Of a DNA stretch of 64,000 bases, positions 18,372-27,050 are shown one piece after another. Under the pieces are notes generated by a model. It was not told the origin of the DNA and did not search any database. It saw only the letters and a list, made by a program, of their open reading frames with translations. A program made the position numbers and the translations under genes. The stretch is from positions 3,720,001-3,784,000 of the forward strand of contig NZ_CP102512.1 in the NCBI RefSeq assembly GCF_024612015.1. The letters are read 5' to 3'. Within the stretch, counting starts at the first letter, position 1. Each line of letters opens with the position of its first letter. Source of the stretch: Streptomyces sp. CA-210063 (GTDB lineage Bacteria; Actinomycetota; Actinomycetes; Streptomycetales; Streptomycetaceae).

Positions 18372-19193
18372 TGGCTTCCGCTTCTCGTTGAAGGCGGCGA
18401 CGCCCTCCGCCCGGTCCCCCGAGAACGCCACCGAACGCCATGCCGCGTCCTCGATCTCCAGCCCGGCCCGCAGGTCGAGCCCATGGCCGAGCCGCAGCGC
18501 CCGCTTGGCCGCGCGCAGCCCGACGGGCGAGTTCGCGGCGATCCGCGCGGCCAGCGCCAACGCCTCGTCCCGGTCCCGCCCCTCCTCCACCAACTGGTCC
18601 ACGAGCCCCGACTCCAGCGCCTCCACGGCCTCCAGCCGCCGCGCCGTGAAGATCAGCTCGGCCGCACGCGCGGCCCCCACCCGACGCGGCAGCAACTGCG
18701 TACCCCCGCCGCCCGGAATCACCCCCACCGACACCTCGGGCAGCCCCACCACCGCCGTACGGTCGGCCACGATCAGGTCGCAGGACAGAGCGAGTTCGAA
18801 GCCGCCGCCCAGCGCGAAGCCGTGCACGGCGGCGACGGTGGGCATCGGCAACGCCAGTACACCGGTGTACGCCGCCCGAGCGACGGGCCGCTGCCGCACC
18901 AGATCGGCGTCGCTGAACGAGTTCCGCTCCTTCAGATCCGCCCCCACGCAGAACGCCCGCTCATGCGTCGACGTCACCACGACCACGCGTACGTCCCGGT
19001 CGGCGGCCAGCGCCTCGCACGCCGCCGCGATGGAACGGGCCATCTCGGTCGACACCGCGTTCATGGCCTTGGGCCGGTCGAGGACGAGCTCGGCGACATA
19101 CGCGTGCCGCCGTACGACGACGAACTCGCCGTAGCGCCGCTCGTCCCCCTGCCCCGCCCCAGCCGCCCGCTCCACTGCCGCGCCGTCGCCCAT
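18354..19193 (-). CDS. Enoyl-CoA hydratase/isomerase family protein
   Basis: 279-residue crotonase-fold enzyme, probably hydrating an enoyl-CoA in fatty-acid or amino-acid breakdown. The oxyanion-hole and CoA-binding segments are visible (AFCVGADLKERN and HGFALGGGFELALSCDL). Both catalytic glutamates of crotonases are present: one in GGGFELAL, one in LPEVSVGVIPGGGGTQLL. The C-terminus FNEKRKPDWPGE is typical of the family. The start ATG 19193 has GGAGG upstream. The precise acyl substrate is unknown. Its 3' end is part of a repeat array. Confidence 0.94.
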   Translation of the reverse strand: MGDGAAVERAAGAGQGDERRYGEFVVVRRHAYVAELVLDRPKAMNAVSTEMARSIAAACEALAADRDVRVVVVTSTHERAFCVGADLKERNSFSDADLVRQRPVARAAYTGVLALPMPTVAAVHGFALGGGFELALSCDLIVADRTAVVGLPEVSVGVIPGGGGTQLLPRRVGAARAAELIFTARRLEAVEALESGLVDQLVEEGRDRDEALALAARIAANSPVGLRAAKRALRLGHGLDLRAGLEIEDAAWRSVAFSGDRAEGVAAFNEKRKPDWPGE

Positions 19194-19468
19194 GACACCC
19201 TCCCGGTTAACGCGGGTTAACTACCGTCGTCCCGATCATCGCAGCCGGGCCCCTCCGGGGAAAGCCCGGGCGGGGACGTGCCCGGTGATCTCACGGGCAG
19301 CAACTCGCCGGTGACATCGCGGGCACGGCCCCACGGCAACCCCGGCGGCCGTTTTCTCGTTCGAGTGACATCCACCCCTTGTCCGGCCACGCCGCCCATC
19401 ACGCCGCATAACCTGCGCTCCGCCACAGGCGCACCGGGGGACACGGGCGCGCAGGGGAGGGACGGACC

Positions 19469-20350
19469 ATGACGACGAACACGGCGACCATGCCGACACC
19501 GAGCACGACAGTGCCACGCCGGGCGCCACAAGGGGCTCCGGGCATAGGGGCGAGGCCTGCGACACCCACACCCTCCGGGACCTCAGGGCCGTCGATGTCG
19601 GCGGCGACGTCGGCGGCATCGGCGCCCTGGATGCCGTCCGCCACGTCCATGAAGGCCCCGACGGCCGTCTCGCCCGGCGCGCTCGGGTCATCGGCGGAGC
19701 ACTCGGACCAAACCGGGATCCATCCCGGCCACCCCGCTCCCCGTCCGCGCGGGCGGCACCGTCGGCCCCGGCCCCGGAAGTTGCTGTTCGCGGTGGGTGG
19801 GATGGCGTTGGCGGCGGGGGCGCTGAGTCTCCTACGGCTGGCGTCGGATCCGGCCGGTGGTGGTGCCGGGGCGGCGGGCGCGGCACCGAGGGCGGCGGAC
19901 GAGGTCACGGACGATGCGGCCAACGCCGGGGCGACCGTGGGGAACGAGCCCTCGGCGGGCCCGGGGACCCCGACCGCCGACACCCCGATGGGCGGCGGAA
20001 ACCCCGCATCGACGCAGCCACAGTCGCCGGGAGCGACCACCCCCACACCGACCCCCTCGACTTTCTCGCCCGCCCCCTCGATCGGCGTCGCGATCCCCTC
20101 CGGACCAGGCTCCCGGAACCTCCCCAGGAACCCGGCCGCCGAAGACACGACGCCGGCGGCCCGCACCCCCGAAACACCCCGCCCCACCCCACCGGCCCCC
20201 ACCCAGCCACCAGCGGCAGCACCCGAGCAGCCGACCGCCCCCGACTCCCCGACCACCCCCGGCGACACCGCAACCCCCGCCAAGCCCACAAAGCCGGGCC
20301 TGTGCGTCCCGATCGTCGGACTGTGCGTCAACGACACCCTGAGCCGGTGA
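19469..20350 (+). CDS. Proline/threonine-rich single-pass membrane protein, unknown
   Basis: 293 residues. About 110 N-terminal residues are disordered (Pro/Ser/Thr/Ala, ending in a basic stretch RPRGRHRRPRPRKLL). One membrane helix (LFAVGGMALAAGALSLLRLA) follows. The remaining 150 residues are Pro/Thr-rich and end with CVPIVGLCVN, whose two cysteines could pair outside the cell. ATG 19469 has GGGAGGGACGG upstream. I recognise no family. Low complexity makes the call less certain, but the ribosome site and the topology support a real gene. The neighbours (enoyl-CoA hydratase and cya) do not suggest a role. Confidence 0.65.
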   Translation: MTTNTATMPTPSTTVPRRAPQGAPGIGARPATPTPSGTSGPSMSAATSAASAPWMPSATSMKAPTAVSPGALGSSAEHSDQTGIHPGHPAPRPRGRHRRPRPRKLLFAVGGMALAAGALSLLRLASDPAGGGAGAAGAAPRAADEVTDDAANAGATVGNEPSAGPGTPTADTPMGGGNPASTQPQSPGATTPTPTPSTFSPAPSIGVAIPSGPGSRNLPRNPAAEDTTPAARTPETPRPTPPAPTQPPAAAPEQPTAPDSPTTPGDTATPAKPTKPGLCVPIVGLCVNDTLSR

Positions 20351-20886
20351 CGGGAGCACCCCGCTGCGGGCAGGGCAATGGCCCCAGGTGAAGCCCACAG
20401 CGGGGCCCGGCGGCGACAACGGCAGGAAGCCCGCCGGCAGCGGCAGGCACTCCTCGGGCAGCGAGACCTCCGCGGCCGCAGCGTCAGGGCGCCGACAGCG
20501 GGGTCGGACAGCATCAGCGGCAGGAAGCTCCCGGCCCGCGAGGCCCACGGCGGCAGGGCCAGACGCCCGCCGCTACCCCTGTCCCCGGCGACACGAACAG
20601 GGCTGCATCGCCGGCACGGCCCCGCAGCCACCGCACGGCTCACTGGACACGACGAACCGTCAGCGCCTCAGACCCACACGGCTCCGCCGCCCGCACTCAG
20701 CCCCCAGGCCACCCAGCTCCAGGCACCCAGCCCGAGCCACGTGGCCCCAGACCACGCAGCTCACGCCCCACAAGCCCACCGACACACCCACACCCCCACA
20801 CCCCCACAACCGCACCCCTCACACGGCCGCACCCCTCACACGGCCGCGACCCTCACACGGCCGCGACCCTCACGCGGCCGACACCC
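20351..20886. other. Spacer downstream of cya, no supported gene
   Basis: Open frames here are low-complexity and lack ribosome sites or recognisable domains. The last 75 bp hold a 17-bp tandem array running into the cya stop codon. Confidence 0.65.
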
Positions 20887-20893
20887 TCACGGC
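20817..20893. repeat. 17-bp tandem array at the cya stop codon
   Basis: CCTCACACGGCCGCGAC and variants repeat about 4.5 times with an exact 17-bp period (20817, 20834, 20851, 20868, 20885). Each unit contains TCA. The TCA in the last unit (20887-20889) is the cya stop codon. A period of 17 puts the repeated stops in all three frames of the minus-strand transcript. Confidence 0.9.
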
Positions 20894-22050
20894 TTCCCCG
20901 GCCTCCGCGTCAGCAGCCACGGCTGGACCACGCCCAGACCACGCACCGGCCGCTGCCACATCGGCTGGAGGGCGAAGCGGTACGTCGGCGGTTCCTCGCC
21001 CTCCTTCTCCGCGGCGGCCGCGGCTTCGGCGGCCTCGGCCTCGGAGGCGGGGGCCTCGCCGGTGCGGGTCAGCTCCTCGGCGAAGGCGCCGTCGACGAGG
21101 ACCGCGTCCTTCGGCGCTATCGAGGTGAGCCGGCTCGCGAGGTTCACGGTCGAACCGAAGACGTCGCCCATCCGGGTCGTCACCGTCCCGAAGGCCATGC
21201 CGACGCGCAGCTCGGGCATCGTCTCGTCGTTGGCCATGGTCTCGATGAGGCGGAGGGCGATCTCGGCGGCGACGCCCGCGTCGTCGGTGGCGTACAGGAC
21301 CTCGTCGCCCAGGGTCTTGATCAGCCGGCCACCGTTCGCGGCCACCAGATCCGCCGCCGTGGTCTCGAAGGCCTCGACCAGCTCGCCGAGCTCCTCCTCC
21401 TCCATACGACGGGTCAGGCGCGTGAATCCGACGAGGTCGGCGAAGCAGACCGCCAGCCGCCGGTCGACCATCTCCTCGTCGTCCGCGGCCTGCACGACCC
21501 GCCCGGTGGCGGCGGCGAGCTGACGCCGCCAGACATAGACGAGGAACTCCTCCAGCTCCGGCAGCAACAGCTCGATCAGCGGATACGTCACCTCGGTCCG
21601 GGTCATCCCCGGCTCCGGCGGCTCGGTCAGCCCCTCCAGGAAGGAGTCGATCTGCCACTCGGCGAGCCGCGCCGTGGTCTGCCCGGTGGAACGGGCCACC
21701 TGCACCGCCATGGCCTCACTCAGCAGCCCCGCCTCGACGAGACCGGCGAGCCGCCGCAGCGCGAGTACGTCCGCCTCGGTCAGCGCCTTGGCCTGGCCGA
21801 TGTCCGCGAAGCCCATGGCACGCCAGAAGCGGGACGCCAGCTCCATGGACACGCCCGCGCTGCGCGCCGCCTGAAAGGGGGTGTAGCGGCGCTCGGCCCC
21901 GAGAATGAGCCCTTCGAGCCGCAGCGCCAGCGGGTCCTCCTCACCGACGTCCGCGCCGTGGGAATCCCCTCGCTCGACAGACGCCGAGAGCGGGGGAGGC
22001 TCCACGCGGCCATGCGCGTCCGTGCCGGACCCCGTGTCCTCGACGCTCAC
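20887..22050 (-). CDS. cya: Adenylate cyclase (class III)
   Basis: 387-residue cytoplasmic cyclase making cAMP, which in Streptomyces acts in germination and development. The first ~200 residues are a helical regulatory region (LGAERRYTPFQAARSAGVSMELASRFW). The class III catalytic domain follows, with the metal-binding Asp in VCFADLVGFT, then GRLIKTLGDEVLY, and a nucleotide segment DVFGSTVNLASRLTSIA. A Glu/Ala-rich tail follows. GTG 22050 is the start. Residues about 18-31 (EPPPLSASVERGDS) are encoded by a palindromic repeat element also found in hutH. Gene order with birA and pccB matches my memory of SCO4928. Confidence 0.93.
   Translation of the reverse strand: MSVEDTGSGTDAHGRVEPPPLSASVERGDSHGADVGEEDPLALRLEGLILGAERRYTPFQAARSAGVSMELASRFWRAMGFADIGQAKALTEADVLALRRLAGLVEAGLLSEAMAVQVARSTGQTTARLAEWQIDSFLEGLTEPPEPGMTRTEVTYPLIELLLPELEEFLVYVWRRQLAAATGRVVQAADDEEMVDRRLAVCFADLVGFTRLTRRMEEEELGELVEAFETTAADLVAANGGRLIKTLGDEVLYATDDAGVAAEIALRLIETMANDETMPELRVGMAFGTVTTRMGDVFGSTVNLASRLTSIAPKDAVLVDGAFAEELTRTGEAPASEAEAAEAAAAAEKEGEEPPTYRFALQPMWQRPVRGLGVVQPWLLTRRPGKP
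21956..21999. repeat. Palindromic repeat element inside cya
   Basis: A 44-nt element whose ends (CCGTGGGAATCCCC and CGGGGGAGG) are inverted. Read on the minus strand it matches the hutH element at 14944-14987 in 33 of 44 positions by my count, with shared blocks CCTCCCCC, CTCTCGGC and TCGAGCG. It lies in the non-conserved N-terminus of Cya. Confidence 0.7.
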
Positions 22051-22285
22051 GCCTGCTGCCCTTCCGATCTCCCGCGGTCACGTACTCGACCGGCCTCAAC
22101 TCTACGGCAGGTGTGCGCCAGCTCACTCCGTCAGGTGGGACCGATGGTGGCTGCCCTGCGCCTTTACGGCACCCGGCACTGATGCGAGGCCCCTGGGGGG
22201 CCGCGCCCCCGGACCCCCGCCGTCGCCGAAACCCGCCCCCGCCCAGCACAACCCCCGGGTGCCCAAGCACCAACGCCCCCACACG

Positions 22286-23179
22286 TCACACAGCCCGCAG
22301 ATGCACGATGTCCCCCGCCCCCACCGGCTCCTGCACCCCGTCCTCCGTCGCGAGGACCAGCCGCCCGTCCCCGTCCACCGCCACGGCCTCTCCCACGACC
22401 GACCGGTCCCCGGGCAGCTCGGCGCGCACCTTGCGCCCCAGGGTCGCGCACCCGGCGGCGTAGGTCTCCTGCAGGCCGCTCGCCGAAGCGTCGCCCCCGG
22501 CGGCACGCCAGCGGCCGTACCAGTCCTCCAGGGACCGGAGCACGGCCCGCAGCAGTGGATCACGGTCGGTGTTCGCCGCACCGGCGAGCAGCAGGGACCC
22601 GGCCGTGGGCACCGGCAGCTCGTCCTCCCGCAGGCTGACGTTGATACCGATACCGACCACGACACCCTCCGCCCCCGCACGCTCCGCGAGGATGCCACCG
22701 GCCTTCCGCTCCTCACCGGCCACGGTCACCAGCAGGTCGTTGGGCCATTTGAGTGCCGTATCGACGCCGGCGGCCCGGGACAGCCCGGTCGCCACGGCGA
22801 CACCGGTGAGGAGTGGCAGCCAGCCCCAGTGCTGGAGGGGCACGTCGCCCGGCTTGAGGAGGACGGAGAAGAAGAGCCCGGAGCGCGCGGGCGCGGTCCA
22901 GGTCCGGTCGAGGCGCCCGCGCGCCGCGTTCTGCTCCTCGGCGACGAGGACGGCCCCCTCGGGAAGCCGGTCGGCCCGCCCCGCGAGGTCGGTGTTGGTG
23001 GAGCCGATGAGCGACACCACGTCCAGGGAACTCCACAGCCCTCCCTCCCGGATCAGCGCCCGGCGCAGGGAGGCGGAGTTGAGGGGCGGCCGGTCCAGGT
23101 CGGACCACGGGCCACGGCCTGGCCGGTCCGGCTCGTCGAACCTGTCGTTCGCGTCGTCTGAGGCATCTCGCGGCGTCAT
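22286..23179 (-). CDS. birA: Biotin--[acetyl-CoA-carboxylase] ligase
   Basis: 297-residue ligase that attaches biotin to the carrier domain of acyl-CoA carboxylase. It is a monofunctional type: no DNA-binding winged helix precedes the catalytic domain. Motifs: SLIGSTNTDLAGRA, the nucleotide loop NAARGRLDRTW, SGLFFSVLLKP, the lysine motif KWPNDLLV, and GIGINVSL. The C-terminal SH3-like domain ends with DGVQEPVGAGDIVHLRAV. The start ATG 23179 has no good ribosome site; ATG 23233 upstream is less likely. It is divergent from pccB, fitting its role in charging the carboxylases nearby. Confidence 0.94.
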   Translation of the reverse strand: MTPRDASDDANDRFDEPDRPGRGPWSDLDRPPLNSASLRRALIREGGLWSSLDVVSLIGSTNTDLAGRADRLPEGAVLVAEEQNAARGRLDRTWTAPARSGLFFSVLLKPGDVPLQHWGWLPLLTGVAVATGLSRAAGVDTALKWPNDLLVTVAGEERKAGGILAERAGAEGVVVGIGINVSLREDELPVPTAGSLLLAGAANTDRDPLLRAVLRSLEDWYGRWRAAGGDASASGLQETYAAGCATLGRKVRAELPGDRSVVGEAVAVDGDGRLVLATEDGVQEPVGAGDIVHLRAV

Positions 23180-23350
23180 GCAACCCAGCCTAGGTGTGGT
23201 AAACGCCGCACTGCTGAACGGTAGGCACAGCACTACTCTACGGATGAGTAACCGCTGTCACGTCTGAGCACGTACTGATACAACGCAGGTCACCCTCTTC
23301 ACCCTCACCACCCTCACGTCCCCATTGAGCAGGCAGGGAGCCACATCCCG

Positions 23351-24940
23351 ATGTCCGAGCCGGAAGAGATCGACATTCATACGACCGCGGGAAAGCTCGC
23401 GGACTTGCAGCGCCGTATCGATGAGGCGACGCACGCCGGCTCCGAGCGCGCGGTGGAAAAACAGCACGCCAAGGGCAAGTTGACGGCCCGCGAGCGGATC
23501 GAACTGCTCCTCGACGAGGACTCCTTCGTGGAGTTCGACGAGTTCGCCCGGCACCGCTCCACGGACTTCGGCATGGAGAACAACCGCCCGTACGGCGACG
23601 GAGTCGTGACCGGCTACGGATCGGTCGACGGCCGCCCCGTCGCCGTCTTCTCCCAGGACTTCACGGTCCTCGGCGGCTCCCTCGGCGAGGTCTTCGGCCA
23701 GAAGATCATGAAGGCGATGGACTTCGCCCTCAAGACGGGCTGCCCCGTCATCGGCATCAACGACTCCGGCGGCGCCCGTATCCAGGAGGGCGTCATGGCC
23801 CTCGGCATGTACGGCGAGATCTTCCGCCGCAACACCCACGCGAGCGGTGTCATCCCGCAGATCAGCCTGGTCGTGGGGCCCTGCGCCGGCGGTGCCGTGT
23901 ACTCCCCCGCGATCACCGACTTCACGGTCATGGTCGACCAGACCTCGCACATGTTCATCACGGGCCCGGACGTCATCAAGACGGTCACCGGCGAGGATGT
24001 CGGCTTCGAGGAGCTGGGCGGCGCCCGCACGCACAACGCGACCTCTGGCGTGGCCCATCACATGGCGGGCGACGAGAAGGACGCGATCGAGTACGTCAAG
24101 CAGCTCCTCTCCTACCTGCCGTCGAACAACCTCAGCGAACCCCCGGCGTTCCCGGAGCAGGCCGACCTCGCCGTCACGGACGAGGACCGCGAGCTGGACA
24201 CACTCGTCCCCGACAGCGCGAACCAGCCGTACGACATGCACACGGTGATCGAACACGTCCTGGACGACTCCGAGTTCTTCGAGACCCAGGCCCTCTTCGC
24301 CCCGAACATCCTCACCGGCTTCGGCCGCGTCGAGGGGCACCCGGTCGGCATCGTCGCCAACCAGCCGATGCAGTTCGCGGGCTGCCTGGACATCGACGCC
24401 TCCGAGAAGGCAGCCCGCTTCGTCCGCACCTGTGACGCGTTCAACGTCCCGGTCCTGACCTTCGTCGACGTCCCCGGCTTCCTCCCGGGCGTCGGCCAGG
24501 AGCACGAGGGCATCATCCGCCGAGGCGCCAAGCTGATCTACGCCTACGCCGAAGCGACCGTCCCCCTCATCACGGTCATCACCCGCAAGGCCTTCGGTGG
24601 CGCCTACGACGTCATGGGCTCCAAGCACCTCGGCGCCGACCTCAACCTCGCCTGGCCCACCGCACAGATCGCCGTCATGGGCGCCCAGGGCGCGGTCAAC
24701 ATCCTCCACCGCCGCACCATCGCCGCGGCCTCCGAGGAGGAGCGCGAGGAGGTCCGCGCCCGCCTGATCCAGGAGTACGAGGACACCCTCCTCAACCCCT
24801 ACACGGCGGCCGAGCGCGGTTACGTCGACGCGGTGATCATGCCGTCCGAGACCCGCCGCCACCTCATCCGCGGCCTGCGTCAACTGCGCACCAAGCGGGA
24901 ATCCCTCCCCCCGAAGAAGCACGGCAACATCCCCCTCTAG
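23351..24940 (+). CDS. pccB: Propionyl-CoA carboxylase beta subunit (carboxyltransferase)
   Basis: 529-residue carboxyltransferase that moves CO2 from carboxybiotin to propionyl-CoA, giving methylmalonyl-CoA, a polyketide and fatty-acid precursor. Both crotonase-like halves are visible: N-terminal [17 protein letters not shown] and [17 protein letters not shown]-terminal [17 protein letters not shown] and [19 protein letters not shown] 23351 follows GGGAG. It is followed after 17 bp by the epsilon subunit gene, and the alpha subunit gene lies 2 kb further. Acyl preference (propionyl over acetyl) is assigned from family resemblance. Confidence 0.96.
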   Translation: MSEPEEIDIHTTAGKLADLQRRIDEATHAGSERAVEKQHAKGKLTARERIELLLDEDSFVEFDEFARHRSTDFGMENNRPYGDGVVTGYGSVDGRPVAVFSQDFTVLGGSLGEVFGQKIMKAMDFALKTGCPVIGINDSGGARIQEGVMALGMYGEIFRRNTHASGVIPQISLVVGPCAGGAVYSPAITDFTVMVDQTSHMFITGPDVIKTVTGEDVGFEELGGARTHNATSGVAHHMAGDEKDAIEYVKQLLSYLPSNNLSEPPAFPEQADLAVTDEDRELDTLVPDSANQPYDMHTVIEHVLDDSEFFETQALFAPNILTGFGRVEGHPVGIVANQPMQFAGCLDIDASEKAARFVRTCDAFNVPVLTFVDVPGFLPGVGQEHEGIIRRGAKLIYAYAEATVPLITVITRKAFGGAYDVMGSKHLGADLNLAWPTAQIAVMGAQGAVNILHRRTIAAASEEEREEVRARLIQEYEDTLLNPYTAAERGYVDAVIMPSETRRHLIRGLRQLRTKRESLPPKKHGNIPL

Positions 24941-24957
24941 GTCTGCTGGGAGCCGAC

Positions 24958-25167
24958 ATGACCATCAAGGTCGTACGGGGCAATCCGACCCCGGAGGAGC
25001 TGGCCGCCGCACTGGCGGTCGTCCGGGCGCGCGCCGCGGCGGCAGCCACCGAGCCGCCCGGCGCGCCCTCCCCCCGCGACTCCTGGTCCGACCCGTCCCG
25101 CATCGCGGCCCACCGCCTGCCGGCGCCGGGCCCCACGACGTGGAGCCGCACCTACTGGCCCGGCTGA
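24958..25167 (+). CDS. pccE: Acyl-CoA carboxylase epsilon subunit
   Basis: 69-residue protein characteristic of actinobacterial acyl-CoA carboxylases, where a small epsilon subunit binds the alpha-beta complex and raises activity. The N-terminal motif IKVVRGNPTPEELAALAVV-like segment (residues 3-22) and the C-terminal PTTWSRTYWPG are the family hallmarks. It starts 17 bp after pccB with GGGAG upstream, clearly in the same operon. Confidence 0.93.
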   Translation: MTIKVVRGNPTPEELAAALAVVRARAAAAATEPPGAPSPRDSWSDPSRIAAHRLPAPGPTTWSRTYWPG

Positions 25168-25188
25168 GCGGAACCGCCCCTACCGAAT

Positions 25189-25204
25189 TGAGTACGCGTA
25201 CTCA
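25189..25204. promoter_or_regulatory. Perfect 16-bp palindrome, candidate operator
   Basis: TGAGTACGCGTACTCA is perfectly self-complementary. It lies between pccE and the 42-residue membrane-protein gene, 35 nt before that gene's start. I do not recognise the cognate regulator. Confidence 0.55.
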
Positions 25205-25239
25205 GGCGCCCGGCCCCCCGGCCGACGCACGATCGACGC

Positions 25240-25368
25240 ATGCTCTGGTCCGACCCTGAGAACGAGCCGCCGAAGGAACTGCGCGACACGCAGGCCATGC
25301 TTCGGCGGCTCGGCATCCTCATGGCCCTGGCCATGCTCCTGGCGATGTTCGTCCTTGGCATCCTCTGA
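25240..25368 (+). CDS. 42-residue single-pass membrane protein
   Basis: A small ORF reads [20 protein letters not shown], then [22 protein letters not shown]. About 22 polar residues precede one strong hydrophobic helix that reaches the C-terminus, giving a tail-anchored topology. It lies in the same orientation between pccE and maf, and S. coelicolor has a comparably placed small gene as I recall. No clear ribosome site is seen; a perfect palindrome stands 35 nt upstream. The function is unknown. It may modulate or localise a neighbouring enzyme, but nothing in the sequence proves that. Confidence 0.65.
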   Translation: MLWSDPENEPPKELRDTQAMLRRLGILMALAMLLAMFVLGIL

Positions 25369-25416
25369 GCGGGACGGGCAGCCGCCCGACGTCGAGGCAG
25401 CCGCGTACGGCGCGAA

Positions 25417-25528
25417 GGGGGCGCGCTGGGGGGTGTCCGCCCGCAGCGGTTGGCGCGTCAACAGGTCGAACTTCCCAGGCGACCGATTCCGCGCCGTTCC
25501 GAGGACGGATACCCCCCGGCGCGCCCCC
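25417..25528. repeat. 23-bp inverted repeat flanking 66 bp
   Basis: The arms at 25417-25439 and 25506-25528 are inverted copies with two mismatches (left arm begins GGGGGCGCGCTGGGG; right arm ends CCCCGGCGCGCCCCC). The unit fills most of the spacer between the small membrane-protein gene and maf. It could be a non-autonomous element or a long hairpin RNA. Confidence 0.75.
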
Positions 25529-25604
25529 GACCCACCCACCGGACCCAAGGCGCCCCAACCCCCACGGCGGGAAAGCCGCACCATCCCGTCGATACCCTGA
25601 CCGC

Positions 25605-26234
25605 ATGACCTCTCAGCAGCCCAGCCCCAGCCGCCGCCTCGTGCTCGCCTCCCAGTCCCCCGCCCGCCTCAACCTTCTCCGCCAGGCCGGCCTGTCCCCC
25701 GAGGTGATCGTCAGCGGCGTGGACGAGGACGCCGTGTCCGCCCCGACCCCCGCCGACCTGGCCCTCGCCCTGGCCGAGGCGAAGGCCTCCGTCGTGGCGG
25801 CGAAACCCGAGGTCAAGGGCGCTCTCGTCATCGGCTGCGACTCGGTCCTCGACCTCGACGGCGAAGCCCTCGGCAAGCCCGCCGACGCCGAGGAGGCCAC
25901 CGCCCGCTGGAAGTCCATGCGCGGCCGCGCCGGCACCCTCCAGACCGGCCACTGCGTCTACGACACCGCCACCGGCCGCTACGCCTCCGCGACCGCCTCC
26001 ACGGTCGTCCACTTCGGCGACCCCACCGACGAGGAGATCGCCGCGTACGTCGCCTCCGGCGAGCCCCTCCATGTGGCGGGGGCGTTCACCCTCGACGGCC
26101 GCTCGGCCCCGTTCATCGACGGCATCGACGGCGACCACGGCAACGTCATCGGCATCAGCCTGCCCCTGGTCCGCCGCCTGCTGGCCCAACTGGGCGTGGG
26201 AATCACGGAGTTGTGGACGCCTCGCGAGAGGTGA
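25605..26234 (+). CDS. maf: Maf-like nucleoside triphosphate pyrophosphatase
   Basis: 209-residue house-cleaning enzyme of the Maf/HAM1-like family, which hydrolyses non-canonical or modified NTPs. Motifs: [19 protein letters not shown] at the N-terminus (SxSPxR loop), the catalytic Asp in [16 protein letters not shown], and the C-terminal [25 protein letters not shown] 25605 is the start. Its 3' end overlaps the convergent membrane-protein gene by 32 bp. Confidence 0.93.
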   Translation: MTSQQPSPSRRLVLASQSPARLNLLRQAGLSPEVIVSGVDEDAVSAPTPADLALALAEAKASVVAAKPEVKGALVIGCDSVLDLDGEALGKPADAEEATARWKSMRGRAGTLQTGHCVYDTATGRYASATASTVVHFGDPTDEEIAAYVASGEPLHVAGAFTLDGRSAPFIDGIDGDHGNVIGISLPLVRRLLAQLGVGITELWTPRER

Positions 26235-26685
26235 CAACCCCGTCCGGCCGGTCGTACGTCATCAGCGTCAGCAGCACCAGCCCCAGCCCCACCATCATGA
26301 ACGCGAACGCGCCCCACCCCACCAGCCCCACCGTGAGCGCCCCGAGCAGCCCGTGCACGACGGCCACGCTGATGAGCAGGATCCGCCCGAGCCCGGCGGC
26401 GGGCCGGTTGCGCAGCGCGACGAGCAGGGCGACCACGCCGCAGAAGACGAAGTAGAGGCCGAAGAGAACGCCCCCGGCCTTCGTCGACACGGACATCGCG
26501 TCCGGATCGAGCCCGGCGAGCGACATCTTCTGCCGGTCGACGACGGTGCCGAGGAGCCACTGCAGCCCGGCGATCCCGAGCCCCTCCACGAACAGCACGA
26601 TCGCCGTGACCACCGCCACCGGTCTGCGGATCACCGGCCCCCACCCACTTCCACTGTCGTCCTGCCGCTCTCGCCGTGCGTGCAC
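26203..26685 (-). CDS. Four-helix integral membrane protein, unknown
   Basis: 160 residues with four predicted helices: [65 protein letters not shown] and [18 protein letters not shown]. Short polar ends are present. GTG 26685 has GGAGAGAG upstream. The last 32 bp overlap the end of maf tail to tail. I recognise no functional motif. Conservation of this position next to accA2 in streptomycetes is from memory. Confidence 0.8.
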   Translation of the reverse strand: MHARRERQDDSGSGWGPVIRRPVAVVTAIVLFVEGLGIAGLQWLLGTVVDRQKMSLAGLDPDAMSVSTKAGGVLFGLYFVFCGVVALLVALRNRPAAGLGRILLISVAVVHGLLGALTVGLVGWGAFAFMMVGLGLVLLTLMTYDRPDGVVTSREASTTP

Positions 26686-27050
26686 GCGGCTCTCTCCGCG
26701 CCTCGCACAACCACCCGTTACCCCAAGTAGGTGTTCGAGACATCGTGAACGCTACTAACGGGTAAACCCCGGGACAAGGGTTCTCACGGGAGCAAAGAAT
26801 CGTTGGGCCATTAGTAGGGACTCCACAAAGAAACCCAACCGGCCGCAGCGCTGCCGCACAGAGACCTTGACCACATCGGAGGGCTAGGGTTTCCGAGTGG
26901 AGTCCTGCGCAATGCTGTGCGACAAGGGATTTCGCCGGTCGAGCGAGCCCCGGTTCACGCTCCGTGTGGGCAAGCTCACCATTGTGGACGGGTCGAAACG
27001 CCGTGTCGGCAGTCCCTAAACTCGGCTTGTTTCAAGGAGAGGGAGCCATC
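26686..27050. other. Promoter region of accA2, no gene seen
   Basis: This 365-bp spacer separates the divergent membrane-protein gene and accA2. It is notably less GC-rich than the genes, with blocks such as ACGCTACTAACGGGTAAACC and CCATTAGTAGGGACTCCAC, as expected for promoters on both sides. No ORF is supported. AAGGAGAGGGAG at its right end is the accA2 ribosome site. Confidence 0.65.

Noticed and set aside
17532..19220. Plus-strand frame through the repeat spacer and over the hydratase gene
   Set aside because: It is low-complexity Pro/Arg/Gly and antisense to a clear enoyl-CoA hydratase.
20817..20893. Regular 17-bp repeats considered as a CRISPR array
   Set aside because: Units are contiguous without spacers, far too short, and no cas gene is present.
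20388..21128. Plus-strand frame downstream of the proline-rich membrane protein
   Set aside because: It has no ribosome site or domain, runs into cya antisense and contains the 17-bp repeat array.
23258..24922. Long minus-strand open frame antisense to pccB (554 codons)
   Set aside because: PccB is unmistakable on the other strand; such antisense frames are a by-product of high GC third positions.
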